This document shows, one piece after another, positions 45,645 to 54,883 of a stretch of DNA of 64,000 nt. The notes beneath the pieces are model-generated. The model saw only the letters and a program-made list of their open reading frames with translations, ran no database searches and had not been told where the DNA came from. This DNA comes from Pseudorhodoplanes sp. (lineage in GTDB: Bacteria; Pseudomonadota; Alphaproteobacteria; Rhizobiales; Xanthobacteraceae), in the NCBI GenBank assembly GCA_032027085.1, contig JAVSMS010000001.1, positions 3,945,730-4,009,729 on the forward strand, given 5' to 3'. The position numbers and the translations under genes were made by a program. Positions within the stretch are counted from its first letter, which is position 1; every line of letters starts with the position of its first letter.

Positions 45645-45784
45645 GTCGTCGCCGCGAAAGCGGGGATCCATAGCGACAGACAATGGTGTCTGCACTATCT
45701 GCACGCGGTTCTCAGTGCTGCCTGGGCTCAGTGCTTCAAGTTTGTCGCTCAGAGAGGATGGGTCCCCGCTTTCGCGGAGACGAC
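45645..45784. repeat. REP-like inverted-repeat element upstream of lpxXL
   Basis: Two 27-base arms in inverted orientation, 45645-45671 (GTCGTCGCCGCGAAAGCGGG then GATCCAT) and 45758-45784, match at 25 of 27 positions and are separated by 86 bases. The right arm ends eight bases before the lpxXL ATG, directly against GGTGAGG. A further copy lies at 19774-19800. The pair has the layout of REP doublets (REPINs) of other bacteria. Confidence 0.75.
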
Positions 45785-45792
45785 GGTGAGGC

Positions 45793-46695
45793 ATGCGCAT
45801 CCGGATTCCAGACGGCATCCGTGACGCCGTTGTCGGCAATCTCGCGGTCGGGCTGATCAAGCTCGTCCGTCTCACCGATCCGCACAAGATGTCGGATTTC
45901 GCCGGCTGGGTGATGCGCAAGATCGGCCCGAAGCTGCGCGAGCACAGGATCGGCCGCGCCAATCTCATTGCTGCATTCCCGGAAAAGTCGCCGGAGGAAA
46001 TCGAGAAAATTCTTGCTGGCGTCTGGGACAATCTCGGCCGCATCGGCATCGAATTCGCCCATCTCGACCGCATCTGGGACCACGATCCGAACAATCGCGG
46101 CAAGAGCCACATCGACTTCTCGCCCGAGAGCGAGGAGCGCTTCATCCGGCTGCGCGACGACGGCAAGCCGGCGCTCATTTTTGCCGCGCATCTCGGAAAC
46201 TGGGAAATGCCGGCGCTTCCCGGCGCGGCGCATGGGCTGCCGAGCGCGGTACTCTACCGCGCGCCGAATATCGGCGCGGTCGCCGACATGGTGCTGAAGA
46301 CCCGCGGCGTGAATATGGGACGCCTGATCAAGACCGGCCTTGACGCGCCGATGAAGACCGCTGACGCGCTCGCCGAAGGCCTGCATGTCGGCATGCTGGT
46401 CGACCAGTATTATGTGCGCGGCGTGCCGGTGACCTTTTTCGGACGCCAGACCAATGCCAACCCGCTGATCGCCCGCCTCGCCCGCCAGGTCGATTGCCCG
46501 ATCCACGGCGTGCGCGTGATCCGCCGGCCCAACCGCCGCTTCTTCGCCGAACTGACCGAAGAGGTGAAGCCGGTGCGCGACGCCGAAGGCAAGATCGACA
46601 TCGCCGGCACCATGCAGGCGATCACCGATGTGGTGGAGGCTTGGGTGCGCGAAACGCCGGAGCAATGGCTCTGGCTGCACAGAAGGTGGCGGTAG
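45793..46695 (+). CDS. lpxXL: LpxXL-type lysophospholipid acyltransferase of lipid A biosynthesis
   Basis: The 300-residue HtrB/LpxL-family acyltransferase carries the catalytic HX4E motif, His133 and Glu138 in FAAHLGNWEMP, and the later VDQYYVRGVPVTFFG. It would transfer the very-long-chain fatty acid from AcpXL to lipid A, the last step of the cluster. The ATG at 45793 follows GGTGAGG and lies right after the inverted-repeat element 45645-45784, which could fold in the mRNA near the start. The gene is the end of the cluster, with a strong inverted repeat behind it. Confidence 0.92.
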   Translation: MRIRIPDGIRDAVVGNLAVGLIKLVRLTDPHKMSDFAGWVMRKIGPKLREHRIGRANLIAAFPEKSPEEIEKILAGVWDNLGRIGIEFAHLDRIWDHDPNNRGKSHIDFSPESEERFIRLRDDGKPALIFAAHLGNWEMPALPGAAHGLPSAVLYRAPNIGAVADMVLKTRGVNMGRLIKTGLDAPMKTADALAEGLHVGMLVDQYYVRGVPVTFFGRQTNANPLIARLARQVDCPIHGVRVIRRPNRRFFAELTEEVKPVRDAEGKIDIAGTMQAITDVVEAWVRETPEQWLWLHRRWR

Positions 46696-46700
46696 TTTTT

Positions 46701-46761
46701 CCCTCCCCCTTGTGGGGAGGGTGGCGAGCGAAGCGAGCGACCCTCCCCACAAGGGGGAGGG
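46701..46761. terminator. perfect 22-bp inverted repeat between convergent genes
   Basis: CCCTCCCCCTTGTGGGGAGG plus GT (46701-46722) and its exact reverse complement (46740-46761) flank a 17-base loop GGCGAGCGAAGCGAGCG. It fills the 75-base gap between lpxXL and the convergent polyamine-binding protein gene and may block transcription from both sides. There is no clear T run after it, so a standard rho-independent terminator is not certain; it could be a repeat element. Confidence 0.7.
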
Positions 46762-46770
46762 TAAGAATCC

Positions 46771-47877
46771 TCACCGTCCCGTCTTCACCCTGGTCCAGAG
46801 CCGGTTCAACAGCCGCTGCGTCTTCTGGTCGTGCGCGGTGATGATGTAGAGGCTCTTCATCGTCTCGGCGTCGGGATAGACCGAGCGATCTTCCAGCACC
46901 GCCTTGTCGATGAGTTTCTGGCTCGCCAGATTGCCGTTGGCGTAGGAAATGAAATTGGAATTCTTCGCCGCAACCTGCGGGTCCATCATGTAATTAATGA
47001 AGGCGTGCGCCTCCTCGACATTCTTCGCGTCCTTCGGGATCGCGAAATTGTCGAACCACATCTGCGCGCCTTCCTTCGGGATCGCGTAGCCGATCTCGAT
47101 CTTGTTCCTGGCTTCCTGCGCGCGCTTCTGCGCCTGCTTGATGTCGCCGGACCAGCCGACCACCAGACAGATTTCGCCGGTGGCGAGCGAGGTGATGTAT
47201 TCGGAGGAATGGAACTTGCGCACCGAGGGGCGCACCTTGGTGAGAAGCTCGGCCGCCTTTTCGAGATCGGCGGGGTTCTTACTGTTGGGATCGAGGCCGA
47301 GATTGCGCAAGGCGGCCGGCATGATGTCATCCGAGGAATCCAGCATCATCACGCCGCAATCCTTGAACTTCGCGAGATTCTCCGGCTTGAAGACGATATC
47401 CCAGTTATCGATCTTCGCGTCCTTCCCGAGGATTGCCTTCGCCTTCTCGACATTGTAGCCGATGCCGGTCGTTCCCCACATGTAGTTGACCGCGAATTGG
47501 TTGCCCGGATCGTAGGTCGCGAGGCGGTTCGTCACCTCCGGCCATGCATGCGACAGGTTCGGGATCTTGCTCTTGTCCAGCTTCTGGAACAGACCAGCCT
47601 TGATCTGGCGCTCCAGGAAATAGGCCGTGGGCACCACCACGTCATAGCCGGACTTGCCGGCGAGCAGCTTGGTTTCCAGCGTGTCGTTGGAATCGAAGGT
47701 GTCGTAGCGGACCTTGATGCCGGTCTTTTTTGTGAAGTCGGCGATCACGTTCGGATCGATGTAATCCGACCAATTGTAGATATTGACCACCCGTTCGCTT
47801 TGCGCAGCGGCGGGACAGGCCATCAGCGCAGCGAGAGACGCGGCTGCGACAGCCGAAGCAAAGGACAATCGTCGCAT
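46771..47877 (-). CDS. polyamine (PotF/PotD-like) ABC transporter substrate-binding protein
   Basis: The 368-residue periplasmic binding protein starts with a signal peptide (MRRLSFASAVAAASLAALMACPAAAQ) followed by VVNIYNWSDYIDPNVIADFTKKTGIKV, the typical PotF/PotD start, and GYDVVVPTAYFL, MWGTTGIGYN and WSGDIKQAQ, which line the polyamine cleft. No permease or ATPase gene lies beside it, so it is an orphan or serves a transporter encoded elsewhere. The ATG at 47877 was chosen because it begins the signal peptide; the frame is open to 47937. Confidence 0.9.
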   Translation of the reverse strand: MRRLSFASAVAAASLAALMACPAAAQSERVVNIYNWSDYIDPNVIADFTKKTGIKVRYDTFDSNDTLETKLLAGKSGYDVVVPTAYFLERQIKAGLFQKLDKSKIPNLSHAWPEVTNRLATYDPGNQFAVNYMWGTTGIGYNVEKAKAILGKDAKIDNWDIVFKPENLAKFKDCGVMMLDSSDDIMPAALRNLGLDPNSKNPADLEKAAELLTKVRPSVRKFHSSEYITSLATGEICLVVGWSGDIKQAQKRAQEARNKIEIGYAIPKEGAQMWFDNFAIPKDAKNVEEAHAFINYMMDPQVAAKNSNFISYANGNLASQKLIDKAVLEDRSVYPDAETMKSLYIITAHDQKTQRLLNRLWTRVKTGR

Positions 47878-47897
47878 GATGGTTTGCCCGCTCTGCT

Positions 47898-48239
47898 TCA
47901 GGAACCGGTCTTGGTGGGAAGGCCCGCCGCCTTCCATGCCAGAATGCCGCCGGCGAGATGAGAGTCATAAGGCAAACCGGCCTCCTGCGCGGCGAGCGAA
48001 GCCGTGACCGAGCGCTTGCCGGACCGACAGGCGAAGACCACCTGCTTGCCCTGAGGATCGGGAATGGCGGAGAGGTCGAAGCCCTGCAGGGGCACCAGAA
48101 CCGCGTCCGGATAACTTTCCACCCCCGTCTCGTTGGGCTCGCGCACGTCGACCAGCAGCATCCGACCTTCGGTGATGCCGCGGGCCACCTCCTCCGGCGT
48201 CAAATCCCTCACACTCGGCTTGCGACTGAAAAGACCCAT
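47898..48239 (-). CDS. rhodanese-domain protein
   Basis: The 113-residue product is a single rhodanese domain with the active-site loop FACRSGKRS: Cys71 should carry the persulfide. DVREPNETG, typical for the family, precedes it. It may transfer sulfane sulfur or detoxify cyanide. The ATG at 48239 begins MGLFSRKPSVRDLTPEEV; an alternative at 48251 adds four residues. It is on the same strand as the polyamine-binding gene, 20 bases upstream of its start, and may share a transcript. Confidence 0.88.
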   Translation of the reverse strand: MGLFSRKPSVRDLTPEEVARGITEGRMLLVDVREPNETGVESYPDAVLVPLQGFDLSAIPDPQGKQVVFACRSGKRSVTASLAAQEAGLPYDSHLAGGILAWKAAGLPTKTGS

Positions 48240-48299
48240 CAGACACCTCAATCGACCACTGCGCGCCAGCTTTGATTTAGGACGTTCGGAACGTGAAAG

Positions 48300-50222
48300 C
48301 TACACCGTCACCTGTGTCCCGACCTCGACCACCCGTCCTGTCGGAATCTGGAAGAAGTCCGTCGCGTCGCTCGCCCCCCTAGCCAGCTTGATGAAGAGAC
48401 GGTCCTGCCAGGCGGGCATGCCCGACTGCGGGGTCGGCTTGAGCGAACGACGGGAGAGGAAGAACGACGTGGACATGATGTCGAACGTCCATCCTTGCTT
48501 GCGGGCGATCGCCAGCGCTTTCGGCACGTTGGGCTGTTCCATGTAGCCGAACTTGAGTGCGATGCGGCTGAAGTGGGGCGAAACCGGCGTGATGGTCACG
48601 CGCTCCTCGTCGGTCACGCGCGGCGTGTCGGACGTGACGATCGTCAGAACCACGTTGTGTTCGTGCAGAATCTTGTTGTGCTTGAGATTGTGCATGAGCG
48701 CCGTCGGCGCGAAGGCCGGATCGGCTGTCAAGAACACGGCCGTACCTGCCACGATATTCGGCGGCTTTTTTTCCAGGCTGCGCAGCAGCGAGTCGAGCGG
48801 TACTTCGTGCTTGCGGGTCTTGTCCGCCAGCAAACGGGTTCCGCGCCGCCAGGTCAGCATGATCAGGACGATCACGGCGCCGAGCAAGACCGGGACCCAG
48901 GCGCCTTCCAGCAGCTTCAGACCGGTCGCGACGAAAAACGCCAAATCGACCACCATAAACGGCACCATGAGCAACAACACCGTCGTCAATCGGTATTGCC
49001 AGAATTTCCAGATCACAACGAAGCCAAGGATGGTTGTCATGAGCTCTGTCGCCGCAACGGCCAACACATAAGAGGAGGCCAAGGCGCTGGAGCTGCGGAA
49101 CATCAGCACCAGCAAGAGCACGCCGATCAAGAGAATCGTGTTCACCCGCGGCATGAAAATCTGGCCGTAATGCGCGGCCGACGTGTGCCTGATCTCGAGA
49201 CGCGGCAGGAGACCGAGCTGAATCGCCTGCTGCGTCAGGGAATAAGCGCCGGTGATCACCGCCTGGCTTGCGATGACGGTCGCGATGGTCGCAAGCCCGA
49301 TCATCGGCAACAGAAATCCTTCCGGCACCAGATTGTAGAAGGGATCGCGGATCGCAACCGGATTCGCCAGCACGAGTGCGCCCTGACCAAAGTAATTCAA
49401 GAGCAGGCAGGGCAACACAACCACCAACCATGCCATCTGGATCGGCTTGCGCCCGAAATGCCCGAGATCGGCGTATAATGCCTCGCTGCCGGTCGCGACC
49501 AGAAACACCGCGCCCATGGTCAGCAGTCCGATCAATCCATTCTGCCACAGGAACACGACGCCGTAATAAGGATTCAGCGCATAAACGACGCGCAGGTCGT
49601 CGGCGATATGAAACGCTCCCAAAGCCCCGATCGTAATGAACCATACAAGGGTGATCGGGCCGAAGAGAATTGCGACCTTTCCGGTTCCATGCGACTGGAC
49701 CGCAAACAGACCGGCAAGGATCACCACCGTCAGCGGCACGATGTAATGATCGAAATATGGTGAAACTTCCTTCAGTCCTTCAACCGCCGACATGACCGAC
49801 AGAGCGGGCGTGATGAACGAGGAGCCGTAGAACATCGAGGCGCCGATAACACCCAAGATCAACACCAGAGGTGCCCGGTGTCCGAGAACGCGGAAGGCCA
49901 ATGCCGTAAGCGAAAGCGTGCCTCCCTCACCGTTGTTGTCGGCACGCAGCAGGATCACGACGTATTTGATGGTGACCACAAGGATCAGCGTCCAAATGAT
50001 CAGGGACAGGATGCCCAGCACTGTCGCTTCGGTGATGAATCCTTCGGCGTCGCCGTTCGCGGCTTTTGCCGCTTCACGGAAGGCGTAAAGCACGCTGGTA
50101 CCGATGTCACCATAAACGACGCCGACGCTGCCAAGCGTCAGAGCCAGGAAATTCGGCTGAGCGCTCACCCCGGGGCCGCTGGTTTCCGGACCGGCCGAGA
50201 CACTCACTGGGGCGTTCGTCAT
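48300..50222 (-). CDS. kup: low-affinity potassium transport protein Kup
   Basis: A 640-residue KUP/HAK-family potassium:proton symporter with about twelve spans. Signature blocks are [65 protein letters not shown] and [23 protein letters not shown], followed by a C-terminal cytoplasmic domain of about 170 residues. Its ATG is at 50222. The rhodanese gene lies 60 bases downstream on the same strand. In rhizobia several kup paralogues occur; the residues do not tell which this is. Confidence 0.94.
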   Translation of the reverse strand: MTNAPVSVSAGPETSGPGVSAQPNFLALTLGSVGVVYGDIGTSVLYAFREAAKAANGDAEGFITEATVLGILSLIIWTLILVVTIKYVVILLRADNNGEGGTLSLTALAFRVLGHRAPLVLILGVIGASMFYGSSFITPALSVMSAVEGLKEVSPYFDHYIVPLTVVILAGLFAVQSHGTGKVAILFGPITLVWFITIGALGAFHIADDLRVVYALNPYYGVVFLWQNGLIGLLTMGAVFLVATGSEALYADLGHFGRKPIQMAWLVVVLPCLLLNYFGQGALVLANPVAIRDPFYNLVPEGFLLPMIGLATIATVIASQAVITGAYSLTQQAIQLGLLPRLEIRHTSAAHYGQIFMPRVNTILLIGVLLLVLMFRSSSALASSYVLAVAATELMTTILGFVVIWKFWQYRLTTVLLLMVPFMVVDLAFFVATGLKLLEGAWVPVLLGAVIVLIMLTWRRGTRLLADKTRKHEVPLDSLLRSLEKKPPNIVAGTAVFLTADPAFAPTALMHNLKHNKILHEHNVVLTIVTSDTPRVTDEERVTITPVSPHFSRIALKFGYMEQPNVPKALAIARKQGWTFDIMSTSFFLSRRSLKPTPQSGMPAWQDRLFIKLARGASDATDFFQIPTGRVVEVGTQVTV

Positions 50223-50324
50223 GGAACCGACTAATGATGCGCCACGAGACGCGGCGGCTTATCCCACCCTGCTGGCGCCTGCAACATGCTTTTAGAAGGC
50301 GATGTTGCAGTCACCCGAACATCC

Positions 50325-51155
50325 TCAGGGTTTGAAATTGGCAGGGAGCGGCGGCTCTTCCTTCATCAGGGTGATCGTGACCCGGCGATTGGCCGCAATA
50401 TAGGGGTCGTCCGGGAAGAGCGGCTGCGTGTCGGCCCGGCCGGCGATCATGTAAATATGGGATGGAGGGACCCCCTCCTCCTCCAGAATCTGCCGGATGG
50501 CGTTGGCACGATCGGCGGACAGATCCCACGGCCCGTAACCGCGGCGCGGCGGCAGCTTGCTCGCGGAGGTATGGCCGGTGATGGAGAGGCGGTATGGCAT
50601 GCCGCGCAACTGCGTGGCCAGTTTCTGGACGACGCGGCGCGTGCGCTCATAGGGCTCCTTGGCGCCATCGGCGAACATCGAGCGGCCATCCTGATCCACG
50701 ATCTCAATATTGAGCCCGTCCTTGGTTTCCTCAAACATGATGTGTTTGGAGATTTCCGACAATTCCGGCATCTCCTGCATCGCCTGTCGCAGCGACGCCG
50801 CGGCCAGCGCGAAAGCGCGCTCCTGCTTCAGCTTGAGACCATATTGCCGATTGTGATCCTGCTCGTCGGGGGCCGGCGTGTTGGTTGAATCTTCCGGATT
50901 GATGCGCGCGGCGTTCTTGAGACGCGGCCGCGTTGGCAGACCATCCACCTCGATGATGCCGGAATAGCGCACATTCTGCTGCACGCCGAATGCATCGCGC
51001 ATGGAGCCAGCCACGATCTGCAGCTTGGCACTGTCCTGAGTGGAGAACGCGACCAGCATTACGAAGAAGGCGACAAGCAGGCCCATAAGGTCGGCGAAGG
51101 TGACAAACCACCCGTGCCCGCCGCCATGCCCGCCGCCGTGTTTTTTCCTAGCCAT
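50325..51155 (-). CDS. motB: flagellar motor stator protein MotB
   Basis: The 276-residue protein starts MARKKHGGGHGGGHGWFVTF, with one membrane span containing the proton-binding Asp22 in FADLMGLLVAFFVMLVAF, and ends with an OmpA-like peptidoglycan-binding domain (LSADRANAIRQILEEEGV, ANRRVTITL). MotB anchors the stator to the cell wall. The His/Gly-rich N-terminus is short and cytoplasmic. It pairs with motA upstream by 20 bases on the same strand. No flagellar gene besides motAB lies in the window. Confidence 0.93.
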   Translation of the reverse strand: MARKKHGGGHGGGHGWFVTFADLMGLLVAFFVMLVAFSTQDSAKLQIVAGSMRDAFGVQQNVRYSGIIEVDGLPTRPRLKNAARINPEDSTNTPAPDEQDHNRQYGLKLKQERAFALAAASLRQAMQEMPELSEISKHIMFEETKDGLNIEIVDQDGRSMFADGAKEPYERTRRVVQKLATQLRGMPYRLSITGHTSASKLPPRRGYGPWDLSADRANAIRQILEEEGVPPSHIYMIAGRADTQPLFPDDPYIAANRRVTITLMKEEPPLPANFKP

Positions 51156-51175
51156 GATCGTCGCCCGGCGCCGCG

Positions 51176-51949
51176 CTAGGCGGCCGCCAGCTCGCCCTCT
51201 TCGTGGCGATGTTTCTCAGGGAGATAAGCCAGCAGCATTTCACGCACCAGGGCCGGCGACTTGGCGTCGCGGATCATCAGGATGCCGTCGATGATCAAGG
51301 TACGGTTGATGTCCTCATCATGCAGCTTGAGCTGCAGCTTGTCGGCGATCGGCAGGCAGAACAGGTTGGCGACGGCGGCGCCGTAGAAGGTCGCGAGCAG
51401 CGCCACCGCCATATAGGGACCGAGCTTGGAGGGGTCAGTCATGTTGGCAAACATCTGCACCATGCCGATCAGCGTACCGACCATGCCGAAAGCCGGCGCG
51501 CAATCGCCGATGGCGCGGTAGATTTTCTGGCCTTCGTCGAGGTGGGTGATGAAATTGTCGCGGTCGCGCTCGAGATTGTCGCGGATGAAGTCCGCGTCAT
51601 AGCCGTCCGCGACATAGCGCACGCCCTTGGCGAGAAAGGGATCGTCGACCTCCACGCGTTCAAGGCCGATGGGTCCCTGCTTGCGCGCGATTTCGGCCAG
51701 GGCTGCGATCTCGTCGACCAGATCGCGCTGCGTCATGCGGCGCAGCGTGAAGGCGAATTTCATGCCGATCGGAACGCCGTGAAAGATCGACGTGAGCGGG
51801 AAGCGGATCAGGGTTGCGGCAAACGAACCCCCGAAAATGACGATTGCGGCGTGCGAATCCAGAAACATGCCGAGATCGCCACCCATCAAAATAAGGGTGA
51901 CAAGAACGACGAGCCCGGCGAGAAGACCCAGACCGGTTGCAATATCCAT
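51176..51949 (-). CDS. motA: flagellar motor stator protein MotA
   Basis: A 257-residue protein with four membrane spans of the MotA/PomA group: GGDLGMFLDSHAAIVIFGGSFAATLIRFPL near the N-terminus and GDCAPAFGMVGTLIGMVQMFANM later. The large cytoplasmic loop between spans two and three contains charged residues (RRMTQRDLVDEIAALAEIARK) that contact the rotor. With MotB it forms the stator ion channel; the sequence resembles the PomA branch, so the ion could be H+ or Na+. The divergent region to mmsA is 184 bases, in which the motAB promoter should lie. Confidence 0.92.
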   Translation of the reverse strand: MDIATGLGLLAGLVVLVTLILMGGDLGMFLDSHAAIVIFGGSFAATLIRFPLTSIFHGVPIGMKFAFTLRRMTQRDLVDEIAALAEIARKQGPIGLERVEVDDPFLAKGVRYVADGYDADFIRDNLERDRDNFITHLDEGQKIYRAIGDCAPAFGMVGTLIGMVQMFANMTDPSKLGPYMAVALLATFYGAAVANLFCLPIADKLQLKLHDEDINRTLIIDGILMIRDAKSPALVREMLLAYLPEKHRHEEGELAAA

Positions 51950-52133
51950 AAAACGCTACCCCAACGCCACGCAATACATGCCCTTCCTGGGCAGACCCTT
52001 CTGGGCCTTGGCACATTAGGCTGCGTGCGCTTAAAGGAGCGTAAAGCCTAACGGCGGGCATGCCGCCGCGGGGCCGCCGGTCTTTCGCGACCGGCAGTTA
52101 ATCGTTAAGAAAAATCAAGAGCGGAGAGAGCAC

Positions 52134-53630
52134 ATGCGTGAAATTGGCCACTTCATCGGCGGAAAGTCCGTCTCAGGCAAATCAAGCCGGTTCGGCGAGG
52201 TGTTCGATCCGAATACGGGTGAGGTCCAGGCCAAGGTGGCGCTGGCCAGCCGCGCCGAGGTCGAGGCTGCCATCGCCAATGCCGAGGCGGCCCAGCCCGC
52301 CTGGGCGGCGACCAACCCGCAGCGCCGCGCCCGGGTGATGTTCAAGTTTCTGGAGCTGATCCAGAAGGAAATTGAGCCGCTCGCCAAGGTGCTCTCCTCC
52401 GAGCATGGCAAGGTGCTGTCCGACGCCAAGGGCGATATCCAGCGCGGCGTCGAGGTGGTGGAATTCGCCTGCGGCATTCCGCATCTGATGAAGGGGGAAT
52501 ACACGGACGGCGCCGGTCCCGGCATTGACCTCTATTCGATGCGGCAGCCGCTCGGCGTGGTCGCCGGCATCACCCCGTTTAATTTCCCGGCAATGATCCC
52601 GATGTGGAAATTCGCGCCGGCCATCGCCTGCGGAAATTCCTTCATTCTCAAGCCGTCGGAGCGGGATCCTTCTGTGCCGATGCGGCTTGCTGAACTGATG
52701 CTTGAAGCGGGCCTGCCGGCGGGCGTGCTCAATGTCGTCAACGGCGACAAGGAAGCGGTCGACGCCCTGCTGACCGATCCGCGCGTGAAGGCCATCGGCT
52801 TTGTCGGCTCGACGCCGATTGCCGAATACATCTACACGACAGGCTGCGCGCACGGAAAGCGCGTACAGTGCTTCGGCGGCGCCAAGAACCACATGATCGT
52901 GATGCCGGACGCCGACATGGATCAGGCGGTCGATGCGCTGGTCGGCGCGGGCTACGGCGCGGCCGGCGAGCGCTGCATGGCGATCTCGGTCGCTGTGCCG
53001 GTCGGCGAGAAAACCGCCGATGCGCTGGTGAAAAAACTGATCCCGCGCGTCGAGGCGCTGAAGATCGGCACCTCCACCGACCCCAGCGCCGATTACGGCC
53101 CGATGGTCACCAAGGCGCACCTCAACAAGGTGAAGGGCTATGTCGATCTCGGCATCAAGGAAGGCGCCAAGCTCCTGGTCGATGGCCGTAATTTCAAGCT
53201 GCAAGGCTACGAGAACGGCAATTTCATGGGCGGCTGCCTATTCGACCAGGTCAAGCCAGACATGAAAATCTACAAGGAGGAGATTTTCGGCCCTGTCTTG
53301 TCCGTCGTACGCGCCAAGGATTACGAAGAGGCCGTGCGTCTCCCCTCCGAGCACGAATACGGCAACGGCGTCTCGATCTTTACCCGCGACGGCGACACCG
53401 CGCGCGATTTCACCCAGCGCGTCAGTGTCGGCATGGTCGGCGTCAACTTCGCGATTCCCGTGCCGCTCGCCTATCACACCTTCGGGGGCTGGAAGCGCTC
53501 CGGCTTCGGCGATCTCAACCAGCACGGCCCGGATTCGATCCGCTTCTACACCAAGACCAAGACCGTCACCTCGCGCTGGCCGTCCGGCACCAAGGAAGGG
53601 GCGGAATTCACCATTCCGACGATGCGATAG
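52134..53630 (+). CDS. mmsA: CoA-acylating methylmalonate-semialdehyde dehydrogenase
   Basis: The 498-residue aldehyde dehydrogenase has the active-site Cys281 in GERCMAIS, the NAD-binding GSTPIAEYIY loop and the MmsA-type REIGHFIGGKSVSGKSSRFGEVF start. MmsA converts methylmalonate semialdehyde or malonate semialdehyde to propionyl-CoA or acetyl-CoA in valine and inositol breakdown. The Glu general base of ordinary ALDHs is not in the usual place, as expected for CoA-acylating members. The gene is preceded by GGAGAGAGCAC before the ATG. A strong hairpin follows the stop. Confidence 0.93.
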   Translation: MREIGHFIGGKSVSGKSSRFGEVFDPNTGEVQAKVALASRAEVEAAIANAEAAQPAWAATNPQRRARVMFKFLELIQKEIEPLAKVLSSEHGKVLSDAKGDIQRGVEVVEFACGIPHLMKGEYTDGAGPGIDLYSMRQPLGVVAGITPFNFPAMIPMWKFAPAIACGNSFILKPSERDPSVPMRLAELMLEAGLPAGVLNVVNGDKEAVDALLTDPRVKAIGFVGSTPIAEYIYTTGCAHGKRVQCFGGAKNHMIVMPDADMDQAVDALVGAGYGAAGERCMAISVAVPVGEKTADALVKKLIPRVEALKIGTSTDPSADYGPMVTKAHLNKVKGYVDLGIKEGAKLLVDGRNFKLQGYENGNFMGGCLFDQVKPDMKIYKEEIFGPVLSVVRAKDYEEAVRLPSEHEYGNGVSIFTRDGDTARDFTQRVSVGMVGVNFAIPVPLAYHTFGGWKRSGFGDLNQHGPDSIRFYTKTKTVTSRWPSGTKEGAEFTIPTMR

Positions 53631-53648
53631 GACGGATATTCGCGAAAT

Positions 53649-53680
53649 ACCCCACCCGCGAAGCGAACCGCGGGTGGGGT
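53649..53680. terminator. bidirectional hairpin between mmsA and the YncE-like gene
   Basis: ACCCCACCCGCG (53649-53660) and CGCGGGTGGGGT (53669-53680) form a perfect 12-base stem with loop AAGCGAAC, followed by AAAATTTT. It lies between two convergent genes and could end both. Confidence 0.8.
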
Positions 53681-53704
53681 AAAATTTTGCGGAATGCAGG
53701 CGGG

Positions 53705-54883
53705 CTAATGTCCCGCCGGATGATTCCATTCCGGCAGCAACACGATGCTGTTCGGATTGAAACCCTGATCCTTCAGCGCGTTGACGCTGTCCACCACCTC
53801 GCCCTTGGTGAGATCGATAACCGTGATCGAGCCGTCGCTCATGCCGGGCAGATTGAGCAAGGAGTTCTGCACGAAGGCGAACTTTTCATCTTTGGTGATC
53901 GCGACATGATGGGCGCCCTCGGCCGCCGGAATTGACTTCTGCAATACCGGCTGGGCAGGCGACCTGCTGATGTCGAAGACATGCAGATGCCCTGGCTTGG
54001 CGGTCGTAACATACAGCCGGTCCGCCTTGCCGTTGAAATAGATCTCAAGCGGAACGCCGGCTTTGACCGTCGCGAAGTCGAATGCCTGCGCGACGTCGAA
54101 ATCCTTCTTCTCCGCGTTCCATGTGGCGGTCCAGAGCGTTCCGCCATTCATGTTGGTGATGTAAGCCACCGGCGGATTGGCACCCGGGACGAACAGGATC
54201 TCGACCGGAGCCTCGCCCGAGGGTGACGGCTTGCTCGAGAGCTTGTGGCTCGACAGCACGTTGCCTGTGCTGGCTTCGACAACGGTAATCGTCTCGCCGG
54301 GATCGCCGAGGTCCGTCGCGCGGACGGTGCTGGTCAGCAGCAGGCGATCGATGCCGTTATGCACCGCGATGCCATGCGGATAAGGCTTCGGCAACGTAAC
54401 GGATTTGGCCGGCTGATCGGTGACCGCGTCGCCAATGATCAATTTCCCCGATCCCATGCAGGTCAGGTACCAGGTCTTGTTGTCGTCCGAAAAAACGACG
54501 TCCTCCCCCACCTGGCAATCCGGCACCAATACCGTCTTCGCCGCGAAAGGCCGCTTCGACATGTCGATCACGCGCAATTCCGGTTTGCCCAGAGCGTTGA
54601 CATATGCCTTGGAGGAATCACGATTGTAGAAAATATGATGCGCGACCAGATCGGGTGGCAACGGAAGGTTTTCCACGGTCTTTCCGTAATTCGGCGAGGC
54701 CGGATTAACGTCGATGACGGCGATACCTTCCTGCCGTTTTTGCCCGGGGACCGGACTCTTGAAGGCTTTCAGGGCCTCGGGTGATTTGCTTTCGTAATTG
54801 AGCATCGCGAGGATTTCGGCATGTCCGGCAGATGGCCAAGCGAGACTGGCCGTTAAAGCCGCGACAGCAAAGGCGCGCTTCAT
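53705..54883 (-). CDS. YncE-like beta-propeller secreted protein
   Basis: A 392-residue protein with a signal peptide (MKRAFAVAALTASLAWPSAGHA) and repeated blade-like segments: GIAVIDVNPASPNYGKTV, LRVIDMSKRPF, ITVVEASTGNVLSS, LHVFDISRSP and ITVIDLTKGEVVDS. Such repeats form a seven-bladed propeller of the YncE/PQQ-like group in the periplasm. No catalytic motif is apparent. It diverges from the cupredoxin/membrane-protein pair by about 250 bases, which suggests a shared regulatory region but not proof of joint function. Confidence 0.84.
   Translation of the reverse strand: MKRAFAVAALTASLAWPSAGHAEILAMLNYESKSPEALKAFKSPVPGQKRQEGIAVIDVNPASPNYGKTVENLPLPPDLVAHHIFYNRDSSKAYVNALGKPELRVIDMSKRPFAAKTVLVPDCQVGEDVVFSDDNKTWYLTCMGSGKLIIGDAVTDQPAKSVTLPKPYPHGIAVHNGIDRLLLTSTVRATDLGDPGETITVVEASTGNVLSSHKLSSKPSPSGEAPVEILFVPGANPPVAYITNMNGGTLWTATWNAEKKDFDVAQAFDFATVKAGVPLEIYFNGKADRLYVTTAKPGHLHVFDISRSPAQPVLQKSIPAAEGAHHVAITKDEKFAFVQNSLLNLPGMSDGSITVIDLTKGEVVDSVNALKDQGFNPNSIVLLPEWNHPAGH

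Noticed and set aside
52182-53204. A 340-codon minus-strand frame opposite mmsA.
   Set aside because: Same reason: the plus strand has a complete aldehyde dehydrogenase with its catalytic Cys.
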